NCBI GenBank assembly: GCA_945872405.1 | Contig: CAMBZT010000010.1 | Location: 1 to 53,606, forward strand | DNA: 53,606 bases | Direction: 5' to 3' | DNA from: Chitinophaga pinensis | GTDB taxonomy: Bacteria; Bacteroidota; Bacteroidia; Chitinophagales; CAMDFR01 | Shown here: positions 17,442 through 27,130 of the stretch, piece by piece | How positions within the stretch are numbered: the first letter of the stretch is position 1 | How the letters are laid out: every line of letters begins with the position of its first letter | Translations under genes and position numbers: made by a program | Notes under the pieces: generated by a model | Told to the model about the DNA's origin: nothing | The model's input: the letters and a program-made list of their open reading frames with translations, nothing else | Database searches by the model: none

Positions 17442-19701
17442 AACAAGCATTGCAGAGCTAGCCTCTAAATTTATTAATCAGACGAATCGGCATATTTTTC
17501 TTACAGGGAAAGCAGGAACGGGAAAGACTACGTTTTTACATCATATTATCAAGCATACACATAAAAAGGCAGTGGTGGTGGCACCGACTGGCATTGCTGC
17601 TATTAATGCAGGTGGGGTGACTATACATTCATTGTTTCAATTGCCTTTTGGAACCTTCTTGCCACAAAATGTTTTTCTTAGTGAAAACATGATGGAGGGT
17701 CGAATTAATACGCCAGAATCTTTTATACGAAACTTAAAGATGCAGGATCGAAAGCGCCGACTATTAAGAGAAATTGAGCTGTTGATTATTGATGAGGTGA
17801 GTATGCTTAGGGCAGATTTATTGGATGCTTTGAACACCGTGATGCAACATATCACAAAAAAAAGAGTGCCCTTTGGTGGCGTACAAATTTTGTTCATTGG
17901 TGACATGTTACAATTGTCGCCAGTTGTAAAGGATCATGAATGGGATTTATTAAAATCTTATTATGACAGTATCTATTTTTTTGATGCCCTAGCGTTGAGA
18001 GATAATCCGCCTATCTATCTTGAGTTGGATAAAATTTATCGACAGAGCGACCAGGAATTTATAGATATCCTCAACAACCTACGAAACAATACCGTGACAT
18101 CAAAAGATATTGAAATATTGAATCGTCATTATGATCCCGATTTTCAGCCTGTTTCGAACCAGAATATTATTACCTTGACTACCCACAATAAAAGAGCGGA
18201 TAGCATGAATCAGCAATCCTTAGAAGAGTTGCGTGGAAAGTCATATAATTATACAGCTATCATTGAGGATGAGTTTTCTGAATTCAATTATCCAGTAGAA
18301 AAGGTGATTTCGCTAAAAGTGAATGCACAAATCATGTTTATTAAAAATGATACCGCAGAAGAAAAAAGATTTTTTAATGGGAAGTTGGCTACCATTATTA
18401 ATTTATCGGAAGATGAGATAGAGGCGGAGTTTGAAGGAGGCAAGGAAACGATTAAAATTGAGAAACATCGATGGGATAATATTCGATATCGCTTGAATGA
18501 AACTACCAATGAAATAGAGGAAGAGGTACTTGGCTCTTATACGCAATACCCTATAAAATTGGCTTGGGCTATCACCGTACATAAGAGTCAAGGTCTGACT
18601 TTTGAAAAAGCCGTAGTAGATATTGGAAGGGCTTTTGCACCTGGACAAGTATACGTGGCTTTGTCGAGATTAAAGTCTTTGAATGGCTTAATTTTATTGT
18701 CGTATATCAATGAGAATTCAATTTCAATTGACGAAAAAATAACCGCTTTTGGGGAGAAAAAGGAGTCTGCTTCATCGCTGCAAAAAATTGTGGAGGAAGA
18801 ATCATTAAGCTATTTGGAAGAATACGTAGTAAAGAGTTTTGATTTTATGTCATTATACTATGCAGTGAGAAATCATGTAGAGGAATATGCAAAGGATGAA
18901 TTGGTAAATGATGCAATTTTTGAATCATTCACCTCATTGCTTAAAAACAATATCTATGGTATGGCTCAACATTCAGAGAAGTTTGTGCGCCAGTTGAAAC
19001 ATCTGTTTGCACTCAAAGAAATGAGTTATATGTCTACACTACTCGATAGAGTTAAATCGGCTAAAGAATATTTTTTACCTCTTCTACAAGAAAATTCAAG
19101 TTTGGTCTTAAAGCAAATAGCAGAGAATAAAAACAATAAAAAGAAAAAGACATACATCAACGATTTGCAAGTGGTAGATGCAGCCATTTATAAACAGATT
19201 GAACAAATTAAAAAGTCTGAGGCTATCCTTTTTCATACTCTAGAGAATAAAGAATTCACAAAAGCAGCTGCAGATTTTGCCTTAAATCATTCCGTAAGAA
19301 ACGAACAAATAAAAACCACTATAGGAGAAGTAAAGATGACGATTCACACGTTAAAGAGTCCTAAAGTGGATGGTGGGAAGAAGGAAAAAAAAACTGATAC
19401 AAAAAAGATTAGTTTCGATTTGTTTAGCAGCGGAAAAAGCGTCGAGGAGATTGCCTTTGAGAGAAAACTTGCAATTACCACTATTGAAGGACATTTAGCT
19501 TATTATATTGGACTAGGTTCCATTGATGTTCTACAATTTATTTCAGAAATTCAATTAAAACAAGCCATGGATATCATTGAAAAAAATCCTAATTTATTTT
19601 TAGGTGATTTGATGCCTTTGTTACCAACTGGCTTCACATACAGAGACTTAAAAATGGCAGTAGCCCATTTTAAATTTAAGTCGGATATGAAAAGCGTCTA
19701 A
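17419..19701 (+). CDS. Pif1/RecD-like DNA helicase with C-terminal HTH domain
   Basis: Superfamily 1 helicase of 760 residues. Walker A is GKAGTGKTT (residues 30-38) and Walker B is IIDE (123-126). The motif AWAITVHKSQGLTFEKAV (about 376-393) is the UvrD/Pif1 C-terminal motif, followed by YVALSRLKSL. Residues 430-640 are helical and unassigned. The end (about 660-750; SVEEIAFERKLAITTIEGHL) resembles the HTH_40 domain also seen at RecQ C-termini. The start is GTG, with the conserved core beginning about 10 residues in. The role is probably DNA replication or repair. It converges on argS with a 37-bp gap. Confidence 0.85.
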   Translation: MIDTKPSITSIAELASKFINQTNRHIFLTGKAGTGKTTFLHHIIKHTHKKAVVVAPTGIAAINAGGVTIHSLFQLPFGTFLPQNVFLSENMMEGRINTPESFIRNLKMQDRKRRLLREIELLIIDEVSMLRADLLDALNTVMQHITKKRVPFGGVQILFIGDMLQLSPVVKDHEWDLLKSYYDSIYFFDALALRDNPPIYLELDKIYRQSDQEFIDILNNLRNNTVTSKDIEILNRHYDPDFQPVSNQNIITLTTHNKRADSMNQQSLEELRGKSYNYTAIIEDEFSEFNYPVEKVISLKVNAQIMFIKNDTAEEKRFFNGKLATIINLSEDEIEAEFEGGKETIKIEKHRWDNIRYRLNETTNEIEEEVLGSYTQYPIKLAWAITVHKSQGLTFEKAVVDIGRAFAPGQVYVALSRLKSLNGLILLSYINENSISIDEKITAFGEKKESASSLQKIVEEESLSYLEEYVVKSFDFMSLYYAVRNHVEEYAKDELVNDAIFESFTSLLKNNIYGMAQHSEKFVRQLKHLFALKEMSYMSTLLDRVKSAKEYFLPLLQENSSLVLKQIAENKNNKKKKTYINDLQVVDAAIYKQIEQIKKSEAILFHTLENKEFTKAAADFALNHSVRNEQIKTTIGEVKMTIHTLKSPKVDGGKKEKKTDTKKISFDLFSSGKSVEEIAFERKLAITTIEGHLAYYIGLGSIDVLQFISEIQLKQAMDIIEKNPNLFLGDLMPLLPTGFTYRDLKMAVAHFKFKSDMKSV

Positions 19702-19738
19702 TCTGGGGATTTCATGATGAGTAGGAGGATCCTAGCAC

Positions 19739-21526
19739 TTACATCCTTTCGGGAACTTCAATGCCAAGCAATCCCAAACAATGTTTAATCATACGTCCTG
19801 TGAGTGCAGATAAAGTGATTCTAAACTCCTTTTCTTCTTCAGTAGCTGCTGCTAATACGGGACATTCGCCATAAAATTTATTATAGGTCTTAGCTATTGA
19901 ATAGACATAGTTTGCCATCACAGAAGGATCATATTGTTTAGCAGATTCTGCCAGCACTTCAGGCGCTTTATATAAAACCGAAAGTAATTCTCGCTCTATA
20001 GGTTGCATTGTGTAATGGATGTTGTTCAATGTTTTTACTTCACCCCCTTTACGAAGAATAGACCTGATTCGTGTATAAGTGTATTGAATAAAAGGACCAG
20101 TAAAGCCATGAAAGTCGATAGACTCTTCTGGGTTAAACATGATTCTCTTTTTCGCATTTACTTTTAAAATATAAAATTTCAAAGCACCAAGACCAAGCAC
20201 ACGATACAAATTTTCTAATTCCGTTTCGTTCATGCTACTCACTTTGCCAAGCTCAATTGTTTGTTGTTTGGCAATCTCAATCATTCCATGAATCATGTCA
20301 TCCGCTTCAACAACAGTCCCTTCGCGCGATTTCATTTTCCCACTTGGCAAGTCCACCATACCATAGGAGATATGTTTGATACCATCAGCATAGGGTTTAC
20401 CAGCTTTTTGCAATGCCAATTTCAACACTTTAAAATGATAATCTTGTTCGCTTCCTACCACATACAATGAATCATCCATATGGTAGTCGTTATATCTTTG
20501 TTCTGCAACGCCTAAATCTTGTGTCAAATAAATGGAAGTGCCGTCAGCTCTTAGTAATACTTTCTCATCCAATCCATCCTCTGTTAAATCAACGACCACA
20601 GCGCCATCCGAACGCTTTTTGTAGACCCCATTTTTCAATCCTTCCAATACGATGTCTTTGCCGAACATATAATTCTCAGACTCGAAATATACTTTTTCAA
20701 AATCTATACCTAAGTTATTAAATGTTTCTTCATGGCCTTTAAAAACCCATTCATTCATAGTTTTCCAGAGATTGATACTACTTTCATCACCGGCTTCCCA
20801 TTTCAATAGCATTTCTTGTGCCTCTAACATGATAGGCGCATTTTTTTCTGCTTCTTCTTTTGAACTGCCATTGGCTACTAAAGTTTCGATTTCGCTTTTG
20901 TAGACTTTATCAAATAATTGATAATATTTTCCAACAAAGTGATCGCCTTTAATACCTGCTGTATCAGGTGTTTCGTTATTGCCTAATTTTTTCCAAGCCA
21001 ACATCGATTTGCAAATGGCAATGCCTCTGTCATTATAGATATTCACTTTTACTACTTCATCACCGGCTGCTTTTAAGATATTGGCTAAGGAGTAGCCTAA
21101 CATCATATTTCTGATATGACCAAGGTGTAAAGCCTTATTAGAATTGGGTCCTGTATACTCTAGTAAAACTTTTTTATGCGTAGGTTTTAAAAATTCGTAA
21201 CAAGTATTCTCCTGCAGATGATTGAAAAATGATAACCAATATGTATTGCTGAAAATAATATTCAGAAAGCCTTTCACGACATTAAAATCTTCAATCTCTT
21301 CAATGTTATCTTTTAGGTACTGACCAATCTCATTGGCTGTTTCTTCAGGATTTTTTTTAGAAAATTTGATCAATGGAAATACGGCAATCGTAATGTCTGC
21401 AGTAAAATTTGCATTCGTCTCCTGTATGATGATTTGTTGATCCTCGAGTGTATATTGATAGAGTTTTTCAAAGGCCTCTTTTGTGCCTTGAGTCAGTAAA
21501 GTATCTATTTGCTTGAATGCGTTCAT
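19739..21526 (-). CDS. argS: Arginyl-tRNA synthetase
   Basis: Class I synthetase that charges tRNA-Arg. The N-terminal add-on domain (residues 1-100) is present. The HIGH motif reads HLGH (134-137), and the second motif is the arginyl-type variant KMKSREG (397-403). The C-terminal anticodon-binding domain (about 470-595) ends in the usual LLGIEVPERM. Full length at 595 residues. Its ATG overlaps the stop of the upstream membrane-protein gene as TAATG, so the two are translationally coupled. Confidence 0.97.
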   Translation of the reverse strand: MNAFKQIDTLLTQGTKEAFEKLYQYTLEDQQIIIQETNANFTADITIAVFPLIKFSKKNPEETANEIGQYLKDNIEEIEDFNVVKGFLNIIFSNTYWLSFFNHLQENTCYEFLKPTHKKVLLEYTGPNSNKALHLGHIRNMMLGYSLANILKAAGDEVVKVNIYNDRGIAICKSMLAWKKLGNNETPDTAGIKGDHFVGKYYQLFDKVYKSEIETLVANGSSKEEAEKNAPIMLEAQEMLLKWEAGDESSINLWKTMNEWVFKGHEETFNNLGIDFEKVYFESENYMFGKDIVLEGLKNGVYKKRSDGAVVVDLTEDGLDEKVLLRADGTSIYLTQDLGVAEQRYNDYHMDDSLYVVGSEQDYHFKVLKLALQKAGKPYADGIKHISYGMVDLPSGKMKSREGTVVEADDMIHGMIEIAKQQTIELGKVSSMNETELENLYRVLGLGALKFYILKVNAKKRIMFNPEESIDFHGFTGPFIQYTYTRIRSILRKGGEVKTLNNIHYTMQPIERELLSVLYKAPEVLAESAKQYDPSVMANYVYSIAKTYNKFYGECPVLAAATEEEKEFRITLSALTGRMIKHCLGLLGIEVPERM

Positions 21527-23709
21527 TATTTGTTTTCTTGCTTTTCTTGTTGTTCCTGCATGATTTGCAGTTGATCATTGTAGAGATTATAATAATAGTT
21601 TGAGGTACTCTCATCACCAATTTGCTTACAAATATCGCCAGCCATTTTCAAATTATTCATATTGGTTTCATCCGCTGCAATCATTTTTGTTAAAGCATCA
21701 TAGCCTTCATTTTTCTTACCACTGCTAAAATAAAGTTGCGCTAGATACATCGAATAATTGGCATTCGTTGGATTAATGGCAGAGGCATTTTCAAAGGCAC
21801 TGATGGCATTCACCATATCATTTTTCAAAAGATAAGCAGAGGCCAGATTCCCATAATTTTCATCATTCCCATTGTCCCATGCTACTGCCTTTTTAAAGAA
21901 GTAGATGGCTGAATCCGCTTGCTTTGCTTCCAATGCCAAGTAGCCTTTATAGTCATTTTTTTCTGGATCTCTTTGTACAATTGCACCGATGGGCGCACCA
22001 CCTGCATAGACTACATGAATAGAATTTTTTGGTGGCCAGAAGTTTTTATTGCGCAACAAATCACCATCTAAAAAAGCGGCATAGTAAAAGGCATAATCCC
22101 AATCATCAATCGAACGACGGTAAATTTTAGAACCAGAAAGTTTTACCTTTTTATCTTTTAACTCTTTCTTTAAATAGGGACCAAAACTATCCCACATATT
22201 TGATGTAACAGTTACTGGTTGATCTGTTTTACTCAAAACTTCTTTCTTAAACCAATCCGCACTTTCACTCAAACTCACCGACCAATAATCCATTTCATAA
22301 TTTCCAAAGGCACCTTTATTGCCTCCTACTAGCTCGTTGAAGTATACATAGCAATGTTTGATATTGCTTACGATAAACGCCGCAGGGAATAAACTTCCTA
22401 TCACAATAAGAGCTACCACGGCGTATTTCATTTTTATATCCTTGAATAAATTCATGATGTATTCCCAACCTAATACTGCCATAATCACCATGTATGGATA
22501 GCAGAATATAACGTGACGCCAGCCTGTATGCACATTGGCATCTACTTTAATGATATACAGAATAGGGAAGAAGGCACTGAAAAGTGTTGCTAACACTAGT
22601 TTTGGATTTGTGCTTGTTCTATTCTTCATATACAATAAAAAGAAGGAGAGAAATCCAACTAAGATGACGATAGGAGTGGTGATGAAAAGCAACTTAGTTT
22701 GATAATACCATGGTAAAGCACCAGAGTCTGTCAACTTACCTTCAAACAGCTGTTTTAGCGTGATAGGGAATTTAGAGGTTTGTAATAAATCTTCAAAAAT
22801 TGGAACATAAACAGGATCGGTTTGTCCATATGGCCAAAAGAATAAACCAATGATATAGGCACCAAAAAACGCCACACAACCTTTTATGATAAGGTCTTTG
22901 GTATTTACATTTTTGTCTTTAAGGAAGAATAAGTGATAGAACCAAACAGCAAACGAGAAAGCACCAAAATAGGCAAAGGTTAAGAATCCACCATTACGCA
23001 CATTCAAAGCCAAACCCACACCAATCATGATTCCTATAATATTGCTCCAACTTATTTTTGGATACTCCATCAGGAATAAAAACATAAAATAAATCGAGAT
23101 GGTACTGTACACAAAGAAGGGAATATCTCGAGGGTTCATGGCTGCATGTCCTATAAAACAAGGCGAAATACATAGCAAAGCCATGACGCCGATTCCAAAA
23201 TGATAATTCCTCATCTTGGCTCCAGTGAGTCCCGCGAAAACAATGCCAATAAACGATAATATCGCTAATAAATAGTGACGAATATGATGATAGGAAAGGT
23301 CTGCATAGATATAATCAGGATTATACTTGCTGCCAATTTTGTTGGGCGTTCCTGGATCTGCGCCAAAAATTTTCGCCACCCCATAATTTACCATATCAAA
23401 CATATTACGAGCTTTCCAGAACTCATCCATTGGAATTTGTCTATAGGTGGTGTCCTTGCCAAAAGAGGTATAATAGTCAACAAAGGTTTTGGTATAAGGC
23501 ACATGATATCTATCATCGGCATTGATACCTGTATTCTTTGCTAGAATCAATAAAAAGATAAAGATGATGACGCTCGCCAACATAAAATGTACTCTTGCAT
23601 CATTTTTGAAGTCCATATTTTTAAAGTCAAAGGGCGGAGCTGTTGGAGCAACAATCACTTCTTTCTTCACTTCAACTGGATTCGGAACTGTCTTTTTTGT
23701 TTGTGCCAT
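21526..23709 (-). CDS. Polytopic GT-C-like membrane protein with C-terminal TPR repeats
   Basis: The 727-residue protein has an N-terminal half with about ten membrane segments (from about 40 to 450), beginning LASVIIFIFLLILAKNTG. The first extracytoplasmic loop carries a DD pair (INADDRYHVPY), as in GT-C glycosyltransferases that use lipid-linked sugars. A soluble region (about 455-595) follows, and then three TPR-like units (about 595-715) and a glutamine-rich tail. By family it would glycosylate an envelope substrate from the periplasmic side; donor and acceptor are unknown. It lies directly upstream of argS with overlapping start/stop. A perfect -7 element lies at 23743-23736. Confidence 0.72.
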   Translation of the reverse strand: MAQTKKTVPNPVEVKKEVIVAPTAPPFDFKNMDFKNDARVHFMLASVIIFIFLLILAKNTGINADDRYHVPYTKTFVDYYTSFGKDTTYRQIPMDEFWKARNMFDMVNYGVAKIFGADPGTPNKIGSKYNPDYIYADLSYHHIRHYLLAILSFIGIVFAGLTGAKMRNYHFGIGVMALLCISPCFIGHAAMNPRDIPFFVYSTISIYFMFLFLMEYPKISWSNIIGIMIGVGLALNVRNGGFLTFAYFGAFSFAVWFYHLFFLKDKNVNTKDLIIKGCVAFFGAYIIGLFFWPYGQTDPVYVPIFEDLLQTSKFPITLKQLFEGKLTDSGALPWYYQTKLLFITTPIVILVGFLSFFLLYMKNRTSTNPKLVLATLFSAFFPILYIIKVDANVHTGWRHVIFCYPYMVIMAVLGWEYIMNLFKDIKMKYAVVALIVIGSLFPAAFIVSNIKHCYVYFNELVGGNKGAFGNYEMDYWSVSLSESADWFKKEVLSKTDQPVTVTSNMWDSFGPYLKKELKDKKVKLSGSKIYRRSIDDWDYAFYYAAFLDGDLLRNKNFWPPKNSIHVVYAGGAPIGAIVQRDPEKNDYKGYLALEAKQADSAIYFFKKAVAWDNGNDENYGNLASAYLLKNDMVNAISAFENASAINPTNANYSMYLAQLYFSSGKKNEGYDALTKMIAADETNMNNLKMAGDICKQIGDESTSNYYYNLYNDQLQIMQEQQEKQENK

Positions 23710-23735
23710 TGGATAAGTATTTAAACTCTTAATCG

Positions 23736-23743
23736 CAAAAATA
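23736..23743 (-). promoter_or_regulatory. Putative -7 element of the GT-C/TPR–argS transcript
   Basis: Minus-strand TATTTTTG matches TAnnTTTG; transcription would start near 23731, about 22 nt before the ATG at 23709. No -33 box is clear. Confidence 0.45.
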
Positions 23744-23811
23744 ATTGATTTGAGGCATTCTTGGACAGAATTAATTAATGTTTAATAACGTTTATATTAA
23801 AGCACATTCAT

Positions 23812-23819
23812 TATTTTTG
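23812..23819 (+). promoter_or_regulatory. Putative -7 element of the AsmA-like gene
   Basis: TATTTTTG at this site would start RNA near 23825. That is downstream of the first in-frame ATG (23778), so the ATG at 23844, directly before a hydrophobic anchor, is the likelier start. Confidence 0.5.
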
Positions 23820-23843
23820 TATTTGTACTTAAAATTATCATCA

Positions 23844-26486
23844 ATGTTGAAAAAAGTTTTTAAAGGAATTGGGATCTTTTTATTTGTGCTAATCATTGCA
23901 TTGGTTTCTTTCCCTTTTCTGTTTAAATCTAAAATTGAAAAAGCTGTGAAAGCGAGTATCAACGATCAGTTGAATGCAACTGTATTTTATGGCGATGTAG
24001 GCATTTCGATTTTCAGATCATTTCCAAAACTATCATTGAGTATTGAGGATATGACTATTGTTGGGAAAAAAGAATTTGCCGACGATACATTAACTTCTAT
24101 CAAAGAATTGGACCTTGCGGTAGATATTATGTCTATTTTGAAAGCAGGTCAGGTGATGAAAGTGCTTGGTGTGTCTATTAATGAAATGAAGCTAAATGCG
24201 ATTGTACTGCCAGATGGTAAAAGCAATTGGGATATTATAAAACCAACAGATGAGAAGTCCATAGAAAGTCAGCCATTAAAACTTTCACTCAAAAATATCA
24301 AACTAAAAGACGCTAAGATTGCCTACTCAGATTTGCAAAGCGATATGTTTGTTGTCGTGAATCATTTGAATTTTGAAGGTGGTGGCGATTTTGGTCAAGA
24401 TATTTTCAAGTTTGTAACCAACACAAGTATTGATGAACTTAGCTATCAATCGAGCAATGTTAACTATCTGAATAAAGCAAAAGTCTCTTTAAAATCTGAT
24501 TTTAAAGTAGATCAGATTCAAGATAAATATAGCTTTGAGAAGAGTCAGTTAAGCATCAATGATTTGATGCTCAACTTCGATGGTTATGTAAAGTTATTTA
24601 AGGATGCCACAGCATTGGATTTGACATTTGCTGCCGATGAAACGGATTTTAAAAATTTACTTTCTTTGGTGCCTTCTATCTATGCAAAAGACTTTGATAA
24701 AGTAAAAACGGCAGGTAAGATAGAATTGAATGGGATGGTAAAGGGAAAATATACCGATGCTTCTTATCCCTCTTTTAGATTGCATGCAAAGATCAATGAA
24801 GCGATGTTTCAATATCCTGACTTACCTACCAAAGTAAGCAATATCAATGCTTTGGTAGATGTCAACAATGAGAAGGGTGGAAGCTTAGACAATACCACCA
24901 TCAATATTCCAAAGCTGCATGTAGCCATCGACAACGAACCTGTAGATATGGTTTTGTTTGTGAGCTCACCGATGAGTGATCCTTATATCGATGGTAAAGT
25001 GAAAGGTAAAATAAATCTTAAAAAAGTACCAGAATTTTATCCTATCGAAGGTTTGAAAAAGCTAGAAGGAATGATGTTGGTGGATGTACAGGCAAAGGCA
25101 AGAATGAGTCAGATTCAAAAAGAAGATTACCAAAATGTGTATGCCGCTGGAACAGCTGATATCACCAACTTGATATATGAATCTACTGATTTAGATTGGC
25201 CAGTACATGTTGCGAATATGAATTTGAAATTCAATCCTAAAACGGTGGAGATGACAGGTTTTAATGGCAATATTGGTAAGAGTGATTTTCATGCAACAGG
25301 AAGTTTAACGAATTTCTTACCTTATATTTTCAGTAATGATGTTGTCAAAGGTAATCTAACCATGACCTCTGCAAATGTAGATTTGAATGAAATCATGGGG
25401 ACTGATGCTGCACCAGCAAAAGCAGACGCAGCAGTTAGTTCAGAGAGTAGTGTGATTGAAATTCCAGGCAATATCGATTTTAATTTAAATTCAAAAATCG
25501 CAAAAGTTACATTTAAAGATATTGTGATGAGCAATATGGTGGGCACTATTTTGATTAAAGATAAAACCCTAGATATTTCAAATTTGACGACTAATCTCTT
25601 AGGTGGCTCATTGCGATTGTCTGGTAAGTATGATACCAAAGATATCAGCGATCCGGCTATCAACTTCAATTATGATATCACTAGTATTGATTTTCAGAAG
25701 ACTTTTGCAGCAGTACCAGGCATGCAAAAATTAGCGCCCATTGCTAAATATTTGAATGGTTTGTTGACTACAAATATGAACTTAACCACCAAATTAAATC
25801 CAGATTTAACACCTGATTACAATACCTTAACAGGTAATGCGAAAGTTAAGATAGATTATGCTAAACTTGTTAATTTACCTGCTGTTCAGAAGATTGCAGA
25901 AGTCACCAAATTGCAAATGCTCAATCCATTGGAGATAAAAAATGCATGGACAGAATTGAAGTTTGCAAATGGTAGAGTGAGCATAGAAAAACCTTATGTG
26001 ATTAAAGTGCAAGAATATGCAATGACTATTTCTGGTTCTAACGGATTTGATAAAACCATGGATTATAATTTGTCTATCGATGTACCTGCAGATAAATTAG
26101 GCAATGCAAAATCTGTAGCACAAGGATTACTTGCCAAAGTACCGATTCCCGGGCTTAACGGCTTATTACCAGATGTATTGACTTTTAATTTAAAGATTGG
26201 TGGCACGATAGAAAAACCAACAGTTACATTAGGTAAAATGACAGCAGGTACCAATGGAAAATCTATTCAACAACAAGCCACTGAAACCATCAAACAAGAA
26301 GCAACAAAAGTGGTGGATGATGTAAAAGATAAGGCACAACAAGAAGCGCAAAAACAAATTGATGCCGCAAAAATCGAAGCGCAAAAACAGCTTGATAAAG
26401 CAAAAGCAGATGCCGCCAAAGCAGCGAACGATCAGCTGAATAAGGCGAAGAACGAGATTAAAAAGAATATTAAACTACCTTGGTAG
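23844..26486 (+). CDS. AsmA-family envelope protein
   Basis: Protein of 880 residues from the ATG chosen here. A signal anchor (about 5-27; GIGIFLFVLIIALVSFPFLF) is followed by the AsmA N-terminal region and long repeated beta structure (LKNIKLKDAKIAYSDL and similar), then an AsmA C-terminal domain (about 700-830). By family it is an inner-membrane-anchored periplasmic bridge-like protein involved in outer-membrane lipid homeostasis; the cargo is inferred. The last 70 residues are a low-complexity Ala/Lys/Gln-rich helix (repeats of AQKQ and KAKADAAKA). The longer frame from 23778 is rejected because of the promoter element and the anchor position. The thioesterase gene follows 23 bp later. 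Confidence 0.88.
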   Translation: MLKKVFKGIGIFLFVLIIALVSFPFLFKSKIEKAVKASINDQLNATVFYGDVGISIFRSFPKLSLSIEDMTIVGKKEFADDTLTSIKELDLAVDIMSILKAGQVMKVLGVSINEMKLNAIVLPDGKSNWDIIKPTDEKSIESQPLKLSLKNIKLKDAKIAYSDLQSDMFVVVNHLNFEGGGDFGQDIFKFVTNTSIDELSYQSSNVNYLNKAKVSLKSDFKVDQIQDKYSFEKSQLSINDLMLNFDGYVKLFKDATALDLTFAADETDFKNLLSLVPSIYAKDFDKVKTAGKIELNGMVKGKYTDASYPSFRLHAKINEAMFQYPDLPTKVSNINALVDVNNEKGGSLDNTTINIPKLHVAIDNEPVDMVLFVSSPMSDPYIDGKVKGKINLKKVPEFYPIEGLKKLEGMMLVDVQAKARMSQIQKEDYQNVYAAGTADITNLIYESTDLDWPVHVANMNLKFNPKTVEMTGFNGNIGKSDFHATGSLTNFLPYIFSNDVVKGNLTMTSANVDLNEIMGTDAAPAKADAAVSSESSVIEIPGNIDFNLNSKIAKVTFKDIVMSNMVGTILIKDKTLDISNLTTNLLGGSLRLSGKYDTKDISDPAINFNYDITSIDFQKTFAAVPGMQKLAPIAKYLNGLLTTNMNLTTKLNPDLTPDYNTLTGNAKVKIDYAKLVNLPAVQKIAEVTKLQMLNPLEIKNAWTELKFANGRVSIEKPYVIKVQEYAMTISGSNGFDKTMDYNLSIDVPADKLGNAKSVAQGLLAKVPIPGLNGLLPDVLTFNLKIGGTIEKPTVTLGKMTAGTNGKSIQQQATETIKQEATKVVDDVKDKAQQEAQKQIDAAKIEAQKQLDKAKADAAKAANDQLNKAKNEIKKNIKLPW

Positions 26487-26509
26487 ATTAAAAAATAAAA
26501 TTTGGAACC

Positions 26510-26941
26510 ATGATTTGGAAAACAAAACCAACACCCGAGCAATTAAATGAGCATACACCAGAAAATATGTCTACACATTTAGGCATCGAATTTATGGAGG
26601 TGGGCGATGATTATCTAATAGCTAGAATGCCCGTGGATAAAAGAACAACGCAGCCCTTCGGTATCTTGCATGGTGGCGCTTCGGTGACATTGGCAGAGAC
26701 ACTTGGTTCAGTGGCTGGTGTGCTTTGCGTCGATCGGTCAACACATCGCGTGGTTGGTTTAGAAATCAATGCCAATCATATACGTTCAGCTACCAAAGGC
26801 TTTGTTTACGGCACTTGTACGCCAGTGCATCTCGGCAAAAAAACACATATCTGGAGCATACATATCAAGAATGAAGAAGGCAAATTGGTATGCATCAGCC
26901 GAATTACCTTGGCAGTTTTGAGCAATAGCTTGGGCGAATAA
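26510..26941 (+). CDS. Hotdog-fold thioesterase (PaaI/MenI-like)
   Basis: Acyl-CoA thioesterase of 143 residues. The hotdog signature HGGASVTLAETLGSVAG (about 53-69) includes the Glu that acts as general base in the 4HBT-II/MenI group. VGLEINANHIRSA then covers the second strand pair. The sequence resembles DHNA-CoA thioesterase MenI (menaquinone synthesis) and the YbdB/EntH group, but no men gene is adjacent, so the substrate is open. It probably shares the AsmA-like transcript. Confidence 0.85.
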   Translation: MIWKTKPTPEQLNEHTPENMSTHLGIEFMEVGDDYLIARMPVDKRTTQPFGILHGGASVTLAETLGSVAGVLCVDRSTHRVVGLEINANHIRSATKGFVYGTCTPVHLGKKTHIWSIHIKNEEGKLVCISRITLAVLSNSLGE

Positions 26942-26955
26942 TTCTTGATTTTTTT

Positions 26956-27047
26956 GGGCAGCTAGCTATGCAAAGAAAACCTGCATAGCTATCCCGTTTT
27001 TTGCAGTACAAGGTACTGCTTTCACCCGGTGCTGCGGGCATTTCGTT
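26956..27047 (-). repeat. Hairpin-rich intergenic element B (putative dispersed repeat, reverse orientation)
   Basis: On the minus strand, in order, the element holds three stems. The first is CCCG/CGGG (27025-27038). The second is GCAGTACCTTGTACTGC (27019-27003, 7-bp stem). After an 11-nt spacer comes a perfect 9-bp stem, TAGCTATGC/GCATAGCTA (26991-26983 with 26971-26963), with a CCC/GGG outer pair. The middle hairpin matches that of element A at 14 of 17 positions, and two of the three differences are a compensating base pair. Spacer length and stem order are the same. Confidence 0.58.
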
Positions 27048-27130
27048 CAGTAGCGTGTGTGCTAATAATTCTAGAATTTGTTGTGATGAGTATATAGCAT
27101 TGAAGTATCTAACTTAACTCAAAAATCTAT

